DNA of 5,437 nt from Micrococcales bacterium (GTDB lineage Bacteria; Actinomycetota; Actinomycetes; S36-B12). The notes below the pieces were generated by a model. That model saw only the letters and a list, made by a program, of their open reading frames with translations, was not told the DNA's origin and did no database searches. Each line of letters opens with the position of its first letter. Within the stretch, counting starts at the first letter, position 1. Shown here one piece after another: positions 1 through 5,437 of the stretch. Made by a program: the position numbers and the translations under genes. Where the stretch lies: assembly GCA_002728915.1 (NCBI GenBank), contig PBWE01000013.1:5708-11144 (forward strand). The letters are read 5' to 3'.

Positions 1-5
1 GTTTA

Positions 6-11
6 CCTCCT
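6..11 (-). promoter_or_regulatory. Strong ribosome binding site for a gene starting left of the window
   Basis: The minus strand reads AGGAGG, then TAAAC, and then the window ends. A perfect Shine-Dalgarno core with five bases still to run predicts a minus-strand start codon within the few bases just outside position 1. This explains why the left 284 bases carry no gene. Chance occurrence of a six-base match cannot be excluded. Confidence 0.5.
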
Positions 12-20
12 GCTCCCCAA

Positions 21-49
21 GATATATCAAGAGTCCGCGGAGACTCCAA
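21..49 (-). promoter_or_regulatory. Candidate promoter with a palindromic spacer for an off-window gene
   Basis: On the minus strand TTGGAG (49 to 44) is followed after 17 bases by TATATC (26 to 21), a spacing typical of primary sigma factors. Each hexamer is only a partial match to TTGACA and TATAAT. The inverted repeat GAGTC-N6-GACTC at 31-46 lies mostly in the spacer and overlaps the end of the -35 element, which would suit an operator. The predicted start site near 14 leaves a very short leader before the ribosome binding site at 6-11. This is a pattern match only. Confidence 0.3.
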
Positions 50-284
50 AGTTGCAAAAGTGTCTACATGGAAAGCGCGATGCGCGCACTCTCAATGACG
101 CTACCGAGTACCGACGAATACCGGGAGGGGGTAGTTGAGCGCTTGAGATCCCTTGGGGTTTACCCGCTGAGCCTCCTAAGGCTGGCCTACTCGTGCACTT
201 GGTGCCCTCGCGTCGGAGTAAGAGAGACAGCAGCTGAGGCAATCACGTCATTGTGGAAATTCGTCATTCTGCACGCCGGCGCGG

Positions 285-989
285 TCACTCTTCGGATGAG
301 AGTGCCGGTGATGTGATCCGTGTGAGTAGGAGGTCGATACCCCAGAAGATCAAACCGAGCACGATTCCGAAAGCAGCTACGCCAGCAATGTTCATGAGTA
401 CGGTCGGTAGACCGTAGGCAATGACATTTAAGAAAGGATAAGGGTAAGCCGCGATGAACTCCCCCCTGATCAATGTGTACAGCGCCCAAGTTATTGGCAC
501 CACGAGCGCAGTAAAGATGGAAGCAAAGGTGATTTGCCTGCGAGGGCCGAAGAAGAGCCAGATGATCACGGTCAGCGCGGGCACGATGTAGTGCTTCAAT
601 GCATTCACGATGATGTCGATGCCCTCTACTTGGGCGTCTGGAGCGAGCACTACTGCGTAGATCAAGCCCGTGATCGAAATCATGACGAGGGCATCCATAT
701 GGATGGCTGACCACAGTCTTCCCGATCTCTGTGGATTGCGTGCGAGCATTGTTGCGACGACTCCGACGATGATCAGGCTGAGGTTTGTGAAGTAACTAAA
801 GGAATCGATTACACGTCCTGGCAACCCGGCTATCCCACTCGGATTGTCACCCAATGAGTTTGCGTAAAGGGCACCGACTGGATTTATGTTGAAGACAGTC
901 AATACCAGACCTAGGGCGAGGCTGAACCAGGTGACGATTGCAAGGCCCGCATGAGCGCGCCGGCCGTATTCGACTCTAGACACGATCAC
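285..989 (-). CDS. Pr6Pr family (FAR-17a/AIG1-like) six-helix membrane protein
   Basis: This is a 234-residue integral membrane protein with about six hydrophobic segments, near residues 14-33, 62-83, 99-117, 130-148, 156-174 and 198-223. The motifs are those I associate with bacterial Pr6Pr proteins, related to eukaryotic FAR-17a/AIG1: FSYFTNLS at 64-71, HYIVP at 133-137, FGPR at 147-150, YTLIRG at 171-176 and YPYPFLNV at 182-189. Length is normal for the family. Bacterial members have no established function. Animal AIG1 and ADTRP hydrolyse fatty-acid esters of hydroxy fatty acids with a Thr/His pair, and T68 and H133 here occupy comparable places (inference). The start is GTG at 989; a second GTG lies two codons in. 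Neither has a good Shine-Dalgarno sequence, and no ATG occurs before the first helix. The gene stands alone, divergent from the GYD gene. CATAAT on the minus strand at 1023-1018 is a possible -10 element, without a clear -35. Confidence 0.85.
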   Translation of the reverse strand: MIVSRVEYGRRAHAGLAIVTWFSLALGLVLTVFNINPVGALYANSLGDNPSGIAGLPGRVIDSFSYFTNLSLIIVGVVATMLARNPQRSGRLWSAIHMDALVMISITGLIYAVVLAPDAQVEGIDIIVNALKHYIVPALTVIIWLFFGPRRQITFASIFTALVVPITWALYTLIRGEFIAAYPYPFLNVIAYGLPTVLMNIAGVAAFGIVLGLIFWGIDLLLTRITSPALSSEE

Positions 990-1430
990 AGCCTAGGAGG
1001 CGACACTAGGGATTGTGATTATGCCGTCGCAGGACTCAATCACGTAACGACGCGGTTTTCCCCTGAAGTCCTCACCGCTATGGATTGCTCCCCATCCATA
1101 CGTCTGGAGGGGGTAGCAAACACAGTGCCTGTCGTCTTTGAATGCCAAGAAAATCCATGGCACCCCTCGTTTCCTTATGGCGTTGGCGGTCTTTCAATCC
1201 TGGGGTTAGGTGCGAATGCTTTGCGTACACCTGTGTCCAGCACTGTTTGACGTGGCGCTGCCCAATGTGCCCAGATAGGAGTGCAATCCGGTGTCTTTCA
1301 GATCCTTGATGAGACGCTTTACGTACCTTTGAGATGTCGCAGTGGTCCAACAGATTTCTGTCTTTCCCATGTCAAGGGGTAACGTTCCACTTAGGCTGTT
1401 GGGCAGGTCCGACACAACTGAGGAGTTCAC
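990..1430. other. Divergent intergenic region, 441 bases
   Basis: This spacer separates the divergent Pr6Pr and GYD genes, so it should hold the promoters of both. Candidates are CATAAT on the minus strand (1023 to 1018) and ATGTCA-17-TAGGCT on the plus strand (1369-1397). Open frames of 74 to 99 codons occur on both strands, overlapping one another and the Pr6Pr start. None has a credible ribosome binding site or a recognisable sequence, so I do not call them. An AGGAGG at 995-1000 on the plus strand has no well-placed ATG after it. About 340 bases in the middle hold nothing I can explain; a degraded gene or a small RNA remains possible. Confidence 0.55.
1369..1397 (+). promoter_or_regulatory. 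Candidate promoter of the GYD-domain gene
   Basis: ATGTCA at 1369-1374 (four of six matches to TTGACA) is followed by a 17-base spacer and TAGGCT at 1392-1397, a TAnnnT-type -10 element. Transcription would begin near 1404, giving a leader of roughly 27 bases that includes the ribosome binding site at 1420-1425. Position and spacing are good, but the hexamers are weak enough that this stays a candidate. Confidence 0.35.
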
Positions 1431-1763
1431 ATGGCTAGAAAATTTTTGATTTTGGGCAAATATACGCAGTCGGGTATGGCTGGCGCACTGGCTGACGGGT
1501 TCGAATCCCGACGTGAAGTCATGACCGACGCGATCACATCCATGGGTGGACGCCTCATTGATTACAGTTTTTGTATGGGTGAGTACGACTTCACAGTGTT
1601 GGCAGAGTATGAAGATGAATCAAAAGCCTTGGCTTTGACTCTGATACCTGTTGCGGCTGGAACGGTCATCGCGAATGTCATTCGACTGCTGACGATCGAA
1701 GAGATGGATCAAGCACGTGAGCATTTTGATTTAGTGCACTGGACACCGCCCGGCCAGAATTAA
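1431..1763 (+). CDS. GYD domain-containing protein
   Basis: This 110-residue soluble protein fits the GYD family, small single-domain proteins of ferredoxin-like (dimeric alpha/beta barrel-like) appearance with no defined biochemical role. The N-terminus KFLILGKYTQSG (residues 4-15) is the usual first strand, SRREV at 26-30 begins the helix, GG at 39-40 precedes the second strand, and GEYDF at 50-54 is the family motif, here GEYD rather than GYD. The segment ALALTLIPVAAGTV (66-79) and the strand ending LLTIEEM complete the fold. Length is typical, so it appears intact. The start is secure: GAGGAG at 1420-1425 sits five bases before the ATG. It is monocistronic, divergent from the Pr6Pr gene and convergent with the membrane protein gene downstream. 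No signal peptide or membrane segment is present, so it is cytoplasmic. The family assignment is firm; the cellular role is unknown. Confidence 0.88.
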   Translation: MARKFLILGKYTQSGMAGALADGFESRREVMTDAITSMGGRLIDYSFCMGEYDFTVLAEYEDESKALALTLIPVAAGTVIANVIRLLTIEEMDQAREHFDLVHWTPPGQN

Positions 1764-2011
1764 GGGTGAGCCCCTCTCGGAAAGAGTCAAGCCTGTCATC
1801 ACAATGCGACGGCGGTGGCGCAAAATACGTAAAGTCTCTGAGGAACTCAACGTCTCATACAAGTGCGGTGATTGAAACACAAAATGACTGCGTCACACAA
1901 AAGGTCATGATCCAGACAAGTAGTTCTTGACTGGACGACGTGGCCGGATCTTGGGCTAGGCGGGTGTAGATCCGAACTCCTTCTTGTTGTACGTGAGCGG
2001 ATTGTGCTCAA
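1764..2011. other. Convergent intergenic region, 248 bases
   Basis: This gap lies between the ends of two convergent genes and would be expected to hold termination signals. It contains the 7-bp inverted repeat at 1945-1974, a 5-bp hairpin TGAGC/GCTCA with a seven-base loop at 1994-2010 directly after the stop of the minus-strand gene, and a very weak CTCT/AGAG hairpin just after the GYD stop. None carries a proper T-run. Tiny open frames exist, including 23 codons from ATG at 1804, but lack ribosome binding sites. Confidence 0.5.
1945..1974. terminator. Inverted repeat between convergent genes, possible bidirectional terminator
   Basis: CGGATCT at 1945-1951 and AGATCCG at 1968-1974 form a perfect 7-bp inverted repeat around a 16-base loop. 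The position between two converging genes suits a shared terminator. Against this, the loop is long, the stem is short, and neither side is followed by a uridine tract; the plus side is only mildly T-rich. A protein-binding site or chance is equally possible. Confidence 0.25.
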
Positions 2012-2686
2012 TTATGCGAGAGAGAACCAACCAGGTGTCAACGCCAAAAGCACAAGGCCGCTCGTCAGGCCGAGAATGCTGACGCTGAGGAAACTAACCT
2101 GTATGGAGCGGCGTTGAATGATTGTGGTCAAGCCGGCGATGAACAAGACAACTGCGAAGAAAACGTTCGCCAAGTTGTAGCGATCACTAGTTGCTTCGGC
2201 CTCCTCAGCAGTGAGTCTGAGCTCGTCGGCCTCGTCCATGAGAGCGTCACCCTCGGACAAAAGTTCCTCACTGAATAGGTCGGCAACGTAGGGGTTGTCA
2301 TCCGTAAAGGGAGTGGCGGGCCTGTCCTCGTCTGGGATGTCTGACCACCACAGAACAGCCTCGTACATGGCGTCATCCATGACCGTCAGCAAGTAGTCGG
2401 CTGCGTCCTCGTTGCCCGTGCCTGCTTCAATGGCGAATTGCAAAAAAAGTGACGTTTCGTATCCCGAGGTTTGATCCGCCTGACTGTACCGGTCATTGGC
2501 TCGTGCGATCGTTTCCTGCATTTGTGCGTAGGTGCGAATAACTTGATCGCTTGTGCTTGCTTCTCGATAAGCAGACCATGCCGTGAGGAGTGCGGAAAAT
2601 CCGAGTAAGAATGCTGCCGTGACCGCAAGAGCACCTTGCGAGGGTACTCGGGAGCGGCTTGTTGTTACGCCGTCAACATTAGACAT
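2012..2686 (-). CDS. Uncharacterised three-helix membrane protein with acidic outer domain
   Basis: This 224-residue protein has hydrophobic segments near 18-38, 170-189 and 196-216. Arginines R11 and R13 before helix 1, and QRR at 190-192 between helices 2 and 3, indicate the N-terminus and the short 2-3 loop are inside. That places residues 39-169, rich in Asp and Glu and largely helical, outside the cytoplasm. It resembles a group of actinobacterial hypothetical proteins I recall by pattern: a TAWSAY first helix, a helical stretch with a paired-Trp segment (residues 113-114) followed by a P-x-TPF element, and a DRYNLANVFFAVVLFIAGL-type second helix. Family membership is from memory and no function is known. 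The ATG at 2686 is preceded by AAGGAA nine bases upstream. The gene follows gadB on the same strand after 163 bases, so read-through is possible but an own promoter seems likelier. No signal-peptidase site is apparent. Confidence 0.8.
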   Translation of the reverse strand: MSNVDGVTTSRSRVPSQGALAVTAAFLLGFSALLTAWSAYREASTSDQVIRTYAQMQETIARANDRYSQADQTSGYETSLFLQFAIEAGTGNEDAADYLLTVMDDAMYEAVLWWSDIPDEDRPATPFTDDNPYVADLFSEELLSEGDALMDEADELRLTAEEAEATSDRYNLANVFFAVVLFIAGLTTIIQRRSIQVSFLSVSILGLTSGLVLLALTPGWFSLA

Positions 2687-2849
2687 AACATTCTGTTCCT
2701 TTTACAACGATCGAATGCGTCCACAAAACGACCCAAAGGTCTTTAGACGTCTTCCTGCGGTACAACAAATGTGCGACCTCTGGTGCAGCACTCTACTTCG
2801 TCGCGGCGTTCGCACCCGTGTGCATGCGCTTTCCGGTTGTGGGCGTGAC
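2687..2849. other. Gap between gadB and the membrane protein gene
   Basis: On the minus strand this 163-base gap follows the gadB stop. I find no stem-loop with a T-run that would end gadB transcription. A very weak promoter-like pair, TTGTTG (2768 to 2763) and TAAAGA (2745 to 2740) with a 17-base spacer, precedes the membrane protein gene; its -10 lacks the important final T. The short palindrome AGACGTCT lies at the -10 edge. Nothing else is recognisable. Confidence 0.4.
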
Positions 2850-4202
2850 TCAGTGTGCAAATGCGCCTATGTGTTTTGCATGGGGAATAGGCGCATTGAG
2901 AGAGTCCAGAAAATCGACCTCTTTCTTGATGTCATCTAGCAGAGCACACGCAAGGCTACGGTTCATTCCGTTGCGCACGACAATTCGCTGAACTGTCTGA
3001 TCTGCCATGTTGTCAGGTAACGGGTAAGCGGGAACTTGCCATCCGTGGATCCTAAGGCGGTTTTGCAGGTGGTAAAGCGTCCAATTCTTGGTGTGGCCCG
3101 GTGTCAGTTTCCAGGCAAAGACGGGGATGTCCGAACCATCGCTCCATAACGTGAAGGCTGGGATTTTCGCGATTTCGTCAGCTAGGAAGCGCGCGACATC
3201 CTGACTTTCTGCCTGGACTCGGCGGTATCCCTCGAAGCCAAGTCTGAGGAACATGTAGTACTGGAGGAGAACCTGCGACCCAGGTCGAGAAAAGTTGATG
3301 GCGAGGGTAGGCATGTTCCCACCCAAGTAACTGACATTGAATATGAGGTCTTCCGGTAGATCACTTTTTTCTCTCCAGACGACCCACCCAAGACCCGGAT
3401 ACACCAGCCCGTACTTGTGGCCAGAGGTGTTGATTGACTTGACTCGAGGCAGACGGAAATCCCAGACGATATCCGGCTGGAGAAAGGGCGCGATAAATCC
3501 ACCAGAAGCAGCATCGACATGAATGGGAACATCCAAGCCCGTGGCCGCCTGATGGTCATCGAGAGCTTTGGCAATCTCTGCGACTGGCTCGTAAGAGCCG
3601 GTGTACGTAACGCCCATAATCGCCACGACTCCAATGGTGTTCTCGTCGATGTAGTCCGTGACTGTGGCCCCGTCCAGAGTTGGATGTTCCTCGGTAACGG
3701 GGACGTATCGCGGCTCAACATCCCAGTAGTTGCAAAACTTCTCCCAGACCACTTGAACGCCTGAACTCATCACCAGGTTGGGCGTGTTTGTGTCCTTGCC
3801 GGCTGCCGTGCGGGCCTGCTTCCACCTCCGCTTGAGCGCCAATCCACCCAGCATGCAGGCCTCACTGGATCCGATCGTTGAAACCCCGATCGTCGTCGTT
3901 GGACTGGGCGCGTTCCACAGAGTCGCCATCATCGTTGCGCAGCGCGCCTCAATCGCGGCGCTTGCTGGATACTCGTCTTTGTCGATCATGTTCTTGTCAG
4001 CGGAAGCCGCCATAATTTTGTTGGCGTTCTCGTCCATCCATGTCGTGACAAATGTCGCAAGATTTAAGCGGGCATTCCCGTCCAACATCGCCTCATCCAT
4101 CACGATCTGATACGCCGCCTCACTGGGGAGCGGACTATCGTTGAGGCGATCTGTGGGTGGCTTAACGATTTCCGCATCATTGAAGAATTGAGGGTTAGTC
4201 AT
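2850..4202 (-). CDS. gadB: Glutamate decarboxylase (PLP-dependent)
   Basis: This cytoplasmic enzyme converts L-glutamate to GABA and CO2, consuming one proton. It has 450 residues against 466 in Escherichia coli GadB, and the likeness is close and continuous: LNLATF at 46-51, KNMIDKDEYP at 70-79, TIGSSEACMLGG at 109-120, DENTIGVV at 186-193, HVDAASGGF at 228-236, DFRLPRVKS at 248-256 and AINFSRP at 301-307. The Schiff-base lysine is K263 in SGHKYG. D230 and A232 match the residues stacking on PLP, S112-S113 the phosphate binders, T50-F51 the substrate site, and R410 the arginine near E. coli R422. The last residue is H450, placed like E. coli H465, which closes the active site at neutral pH. 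The N-terminus is about 13 residues shorter than in GadB. AGGGAG five bases before the ATG fixes the start. It lies 51 bases after the dioxygenase gene, probably in one operon. No antiporter is in the window. Confidence 0.95.
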   Translation of the reverse strand: MTNPQFFNDAEIVKPPTDRLNDSPLPSEAAYQIVMDEAMLDGNARLNLATFVTTWMDENANKIMAASADKNMIDKDEYPASAAIEARCATMMATLWNAPSPTTTIGVSTIGSSEACMLGGLALKRRWKQARTAAGKDTNTPNLVMSSGVQVVWEKFCNYWDVEPRYVPVTEEHPTLDGATVTDYIDENTIGVVAIMGVTYTGSYEPVAEIAKALDDHQAATGLDVPIHVDAASGGFIAPFLQPDIVWDFRLPRVKSINTSGHKYGLVYPGLGWVVWREKSDLPEDLIFNVSYLGGNMPTLAINFSRPGSQVLLQYYMFLRLGFEGYRRVQAESQDVARFLADEIAKIPAFTLWSDGSDIPVFAWKLTPGHTKNWTLYHLQNRLRIHGWQVPAYPLPDNMADQTVQRIVVRNGMNRSLACALLDDIKKEVDFLDSLNAPIPHAKHIGAFAH

Positions 4203-4207
4203 GTCTG

Positions 4208-4213
4208 CTCCCT
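4208..4213 (-). promoter_or_regulatory. Ribosome binding site of gadB
   Basis: The minus strand reads AGGGAG with five bases before the gadB ATG. It lies in the 51-base gap after the dioxygenase stop and supports translation of gadB from its own site on a shared message. The gap shows no promoter hexamers or stem-loop that I can identify. Confidence 0.65.
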
Positions 4214-4253
4214 GTTAGCTTGAGTGAATATCGGTGACGACAGGCTGCCGCGT

Positions 4254-5432
4254 TCATAGAGACGCCAACTCGGTAGCGAGTCGGCTTGGTGGCCACTCTT
4301 CAGACAGGGCTATAGCCACTAGGTCGGATTGTGCAGGGGGTGGCTCACTGCCGCTGGGGGGGTGTGAGTCGAGATCACCAGGGAAGGCGTAACCCTCCGC
4401 GCTTGCTGCGATGACGTTTTGCAGGTCGGCCTCGGAGGCACCGGAAGCCTTCCACTTCACCAGCGATGGGTAGATCGCTCGGATCATTCGAGCCCTGTCA
4501 ATTGACTCCATCGCCCGACCGAACGCACTGGAAATTTGGAGCAGGTTGCCTAGGCGACGGACATCGTCCGAGACGTTCTCACCCGCACCGTGAAACAGCG
4601 CAGGATTAAAGAAGATTGCATCCCCTCGACCAAGCGGCACCTGGACTGCCCTTTCGTTTGAGTATTCCTGGAACTCGGGCAGGTGACTAGCGATGTATCC
4701 CGGGCCGTACTTCTGGGAGTTCGGAATCAGAAATGTTGGTCCGGTCTCCATGGGCATGTCTACGTGGGCAACAGCCCCTTGCAAGGTCAACATGGCAGAC
4801 ATCTGGTGAATGTGCCGGGGAAATGCCTGCGCAGATTGCATTGTCTGGAAACCCAGGTGGTAGTCACGGTGCGGACTTTGCGCTTTACCGCCGGGATTCA
4901 CTTGGTTGAGTTGCGACGTCACCTGATAGCGCGGCCCTAGCCATGCTTCGCAAATCAACGCAAGCATGTCGTTGGCGTAGTAACGGAGGAATGCATTCGG
5001 ATCTGCGACCGCGAACTTTTCGAGCGCATTCCAGACTCGATCATTGGCTCCCGGAGTGGCGAAATGGTCACCGGCCGCCGTTCCGGCTGCTTTCTCGGCC
5101 TCAATGATGCCGCGAAAAACGTCGGTTGCCGCGTCGAGAACACCATCGTCGCCGAAAGCACCGGACAGCACGAGCACTCCAGGACCCTCACTCAGCACGC
5201 GTACTAATTCCGCTTGGACTTCCAGTCGTCCGGGCGCCTCACTGATGCGAGACCGCAGAGACTTACTGTCGTAAACAACGACTCCCTGATCAATCCTGTC
5301 GGCCAACGGGAAGTCACCGAGGTCCACCGGCTGCTCAACAATCGTCGCGAAATCCGCCACGCGGCAATCCCCGAGTGAGTAGTACGCCGGGGTGCTGGTG
5401 TTGCCGCTCTTGCTCAATGTTGTCAACTCCAT
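4254..5432 (-). CDS. PhyH-family Fe(II)/2-oxoglutarate-dependent dioxygenase
   Basis: This is a 392-residue protein with a phytanoyl-CoA dioxygenase-type core. Such enzymes use Fe(II), oxygen and 2-oxoglutarate to hydroxylate a substrate, releasing succinate and CO2. The iron-binding HxD is H188-D190 (SPHRDYHLG), the distal histidine is H281 in LFHGAGENVS, and R292 lies 11 residues on, where PhyH and EctD have the arginine that holds 2-oxoglutarate. LNQVNPGG (175-182), METGPTFLIPNSQ (228-240) and GRGDAIFFNP (268-277) are the usual double-stranded beta-helix segments. About 110 residues precede the core, including an ADRIDQGVVVYD segment (44-55), so it is longer than typical members; the C-terminal tail from about 350 is Pro/Ser-rich. 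The only visible start is ATG at 5432, five bases from the edge, so its ribosome binding site is not seen and the gene could begin further upstream. It is probably the upstream partner of gadB. The substrate is unknown. Confidence 0.87.
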   Translation of the reverse strand: MELTTLSKSGNTSTPAYYSLGDCRVADFATIVEQPVDLGDFPLADRIDQGVVVYDSKSLRSRISEAPGRLEVQAELVRVLSEGPGVLVLSGAFGDDGVLDAATDVFRGIIEAEKAAGTAAGDHFATPGANDRVWNALEKFAVADPNAFLRYYANDMLALICEAWLGPRYQVTSQLNQVNPGGKAQSPHRDYHLGFQTMQSAQAFPRHIHQMSAMLTLQGAVAHVDMPMETGPTFLIPNSQKYGPGYIASHLPEFQEYSNERAVQVPLGRGDAIFFNPALFHGAGENVSDDVRRLGNLLQISSAFGRAMESIDRARMIRAIYPSLVKWKASGASEADLQNVIAASAEGYAFPGDLDSHPPSGSEPPPAQSDLVAIALSEEWPPSRLATELASL

Positions 5433-5437
5433 GATGC

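Larger units (their letters stand above)
1..284. other. Intergenic region left of the Pr6Pr gene; no supported gene
   Basis: No convincing protein is encoded here on either strand. The open frames of 71 to 82 codons have implausible compositions and resemble no family I know. The stretch contains several short inverted repeats: GATATATC at 21-28, GAGTC/GACTC at 31-35 and 42-46, and AGCCT/AGGCT around a four-base loop at 170-183. The last lies about 100 bases downstream of the Pr6Pr stop codon but has no T-run, so it is a poor terminator candidate. The left end looks like the upstream region of a minus-strand gene beginning just outside the window. Confidence 0.6.

Noticed and set aside
170..183. 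AGCCT/AGGCT hairpin downstream of the Pr6Pr gene as a terminator
   Set aside because: The stem is only five pairs, no T-run follows on the minus strand, and it lies about 100 bases past the stop codon.
68..316. 82-codon plus-strand open frame at the left end
   Set aside because: No ribosome binding site, no recognisable motif, and it runs into the end of the Pr6Pr gene on the opposite strand.
187..714. 175-codon minus-strand frame overlapping the Pr6Pr gene
   Set aside because: Its translation is rich in His, Arg and Cys, typical of an off-frame reading, while the overlapping frame gives a coherent six-helix protein.
951..1250. 99-codon plus-strand open frame in the divergent spacer
   Set aside because: It starts inside the Pr6Pr gene on the other strand, has no ribosome binding site, and its translation resembles no family I recognise.
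1078..1430. Minus-strand open frames of 90 and 74 codons in the divergent spacer
   Set aside because: They overlap each other and the GYD promoter region, lack ribosome binding sites, and have unremarkable translations. A decayed gene cannot be excluded, but nothing supports calling one.
1496..1510. CGGGTTCGAATCCCG, which looks like a tRNA T-arm and could mark a tRNA gene or an attachment site
   Set aside because: It lies within the GYD coding sequence, where it encodes conserved-looking family residues. No acceptor stem, D-arm or anticodon arm can be placed at the right distances, and no integrase gene is nearby.
1804..1875. 23-codon frame from ATG, very basic at its N-terminus, after the GYD gene
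   Set aside because: No Shine-Dalgarno sequence precedes it and a frame this short is expected by chance. An overlapping 54-codon frame from GTG at 1766 is equally unsupported.

Overview
The window reads as chromosomal DNA from a bacterium, most likely an actinobacterium with moderate G+C. The indications are a Pr6Pr-type membrane protein, a three-helix membrane protein of a type I associate with actinobacteria, a GTG start, and TAnnnT-like promoter elements. This placement rests on protein resemblance by eye, not on a search, and I cannot name a genus. No insertion sequence, phage gene, CRISPR array, tRNA or rRNA is visible. Five genes are well supported and cover roughly 78% of the window; the rest is sizeable intergenic DNA.

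Layout from left to right. Positions 1-284 hold no supported gene. Their left edge looks like the promoter and ribosome binding site of a minus-strand gene that starts just outside the window. A minus-strand gene at 285-989 encodes a six-helix Pr6Pr/FAR-17a/AIG1-like membrane protein. A 441-base spacer separates it from the divergent plus-strand gene at 1431-1763, a 110-residue GYD-domain protein. That gene converges, across a 248-base gap containing an inverted repeat, on a minus-strand gene at 2012-2686 for an uncharacterised three-helix membrane protein. Further right lie gadB (2850-4202, minus), a full-length PLP-dependent glutamate decarboxylase, and a 392-residue PhyH-family Fe(II)/2-oxoglutarate dioxygenase (4254-5432, minus).

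The dioxygenase and gadB share a strand and are 51 bases apart, with no obvious terminator or promoter between them, so they probably form one transcript with the dioxygenase first. GadB converts glutamate to GABA and consumes a proton, which suggests acid tolerance or GABA metabolism. No glutamate/GABA antiporter is in view. The dioxygenase keeps its metal- and 2-oxoglutarate-binding residues, but its substrate cannot be read from sequence. The dioxygenase-decarboxylase pairing is the most interesting feature here, and it is a hypothesis. The membrane protein at 2012-2686 follows gadB on the same strand after 163 bases and may or may not be co-transcribed. The Pr6Pr and GYD genes show no evident functional link to the pair.
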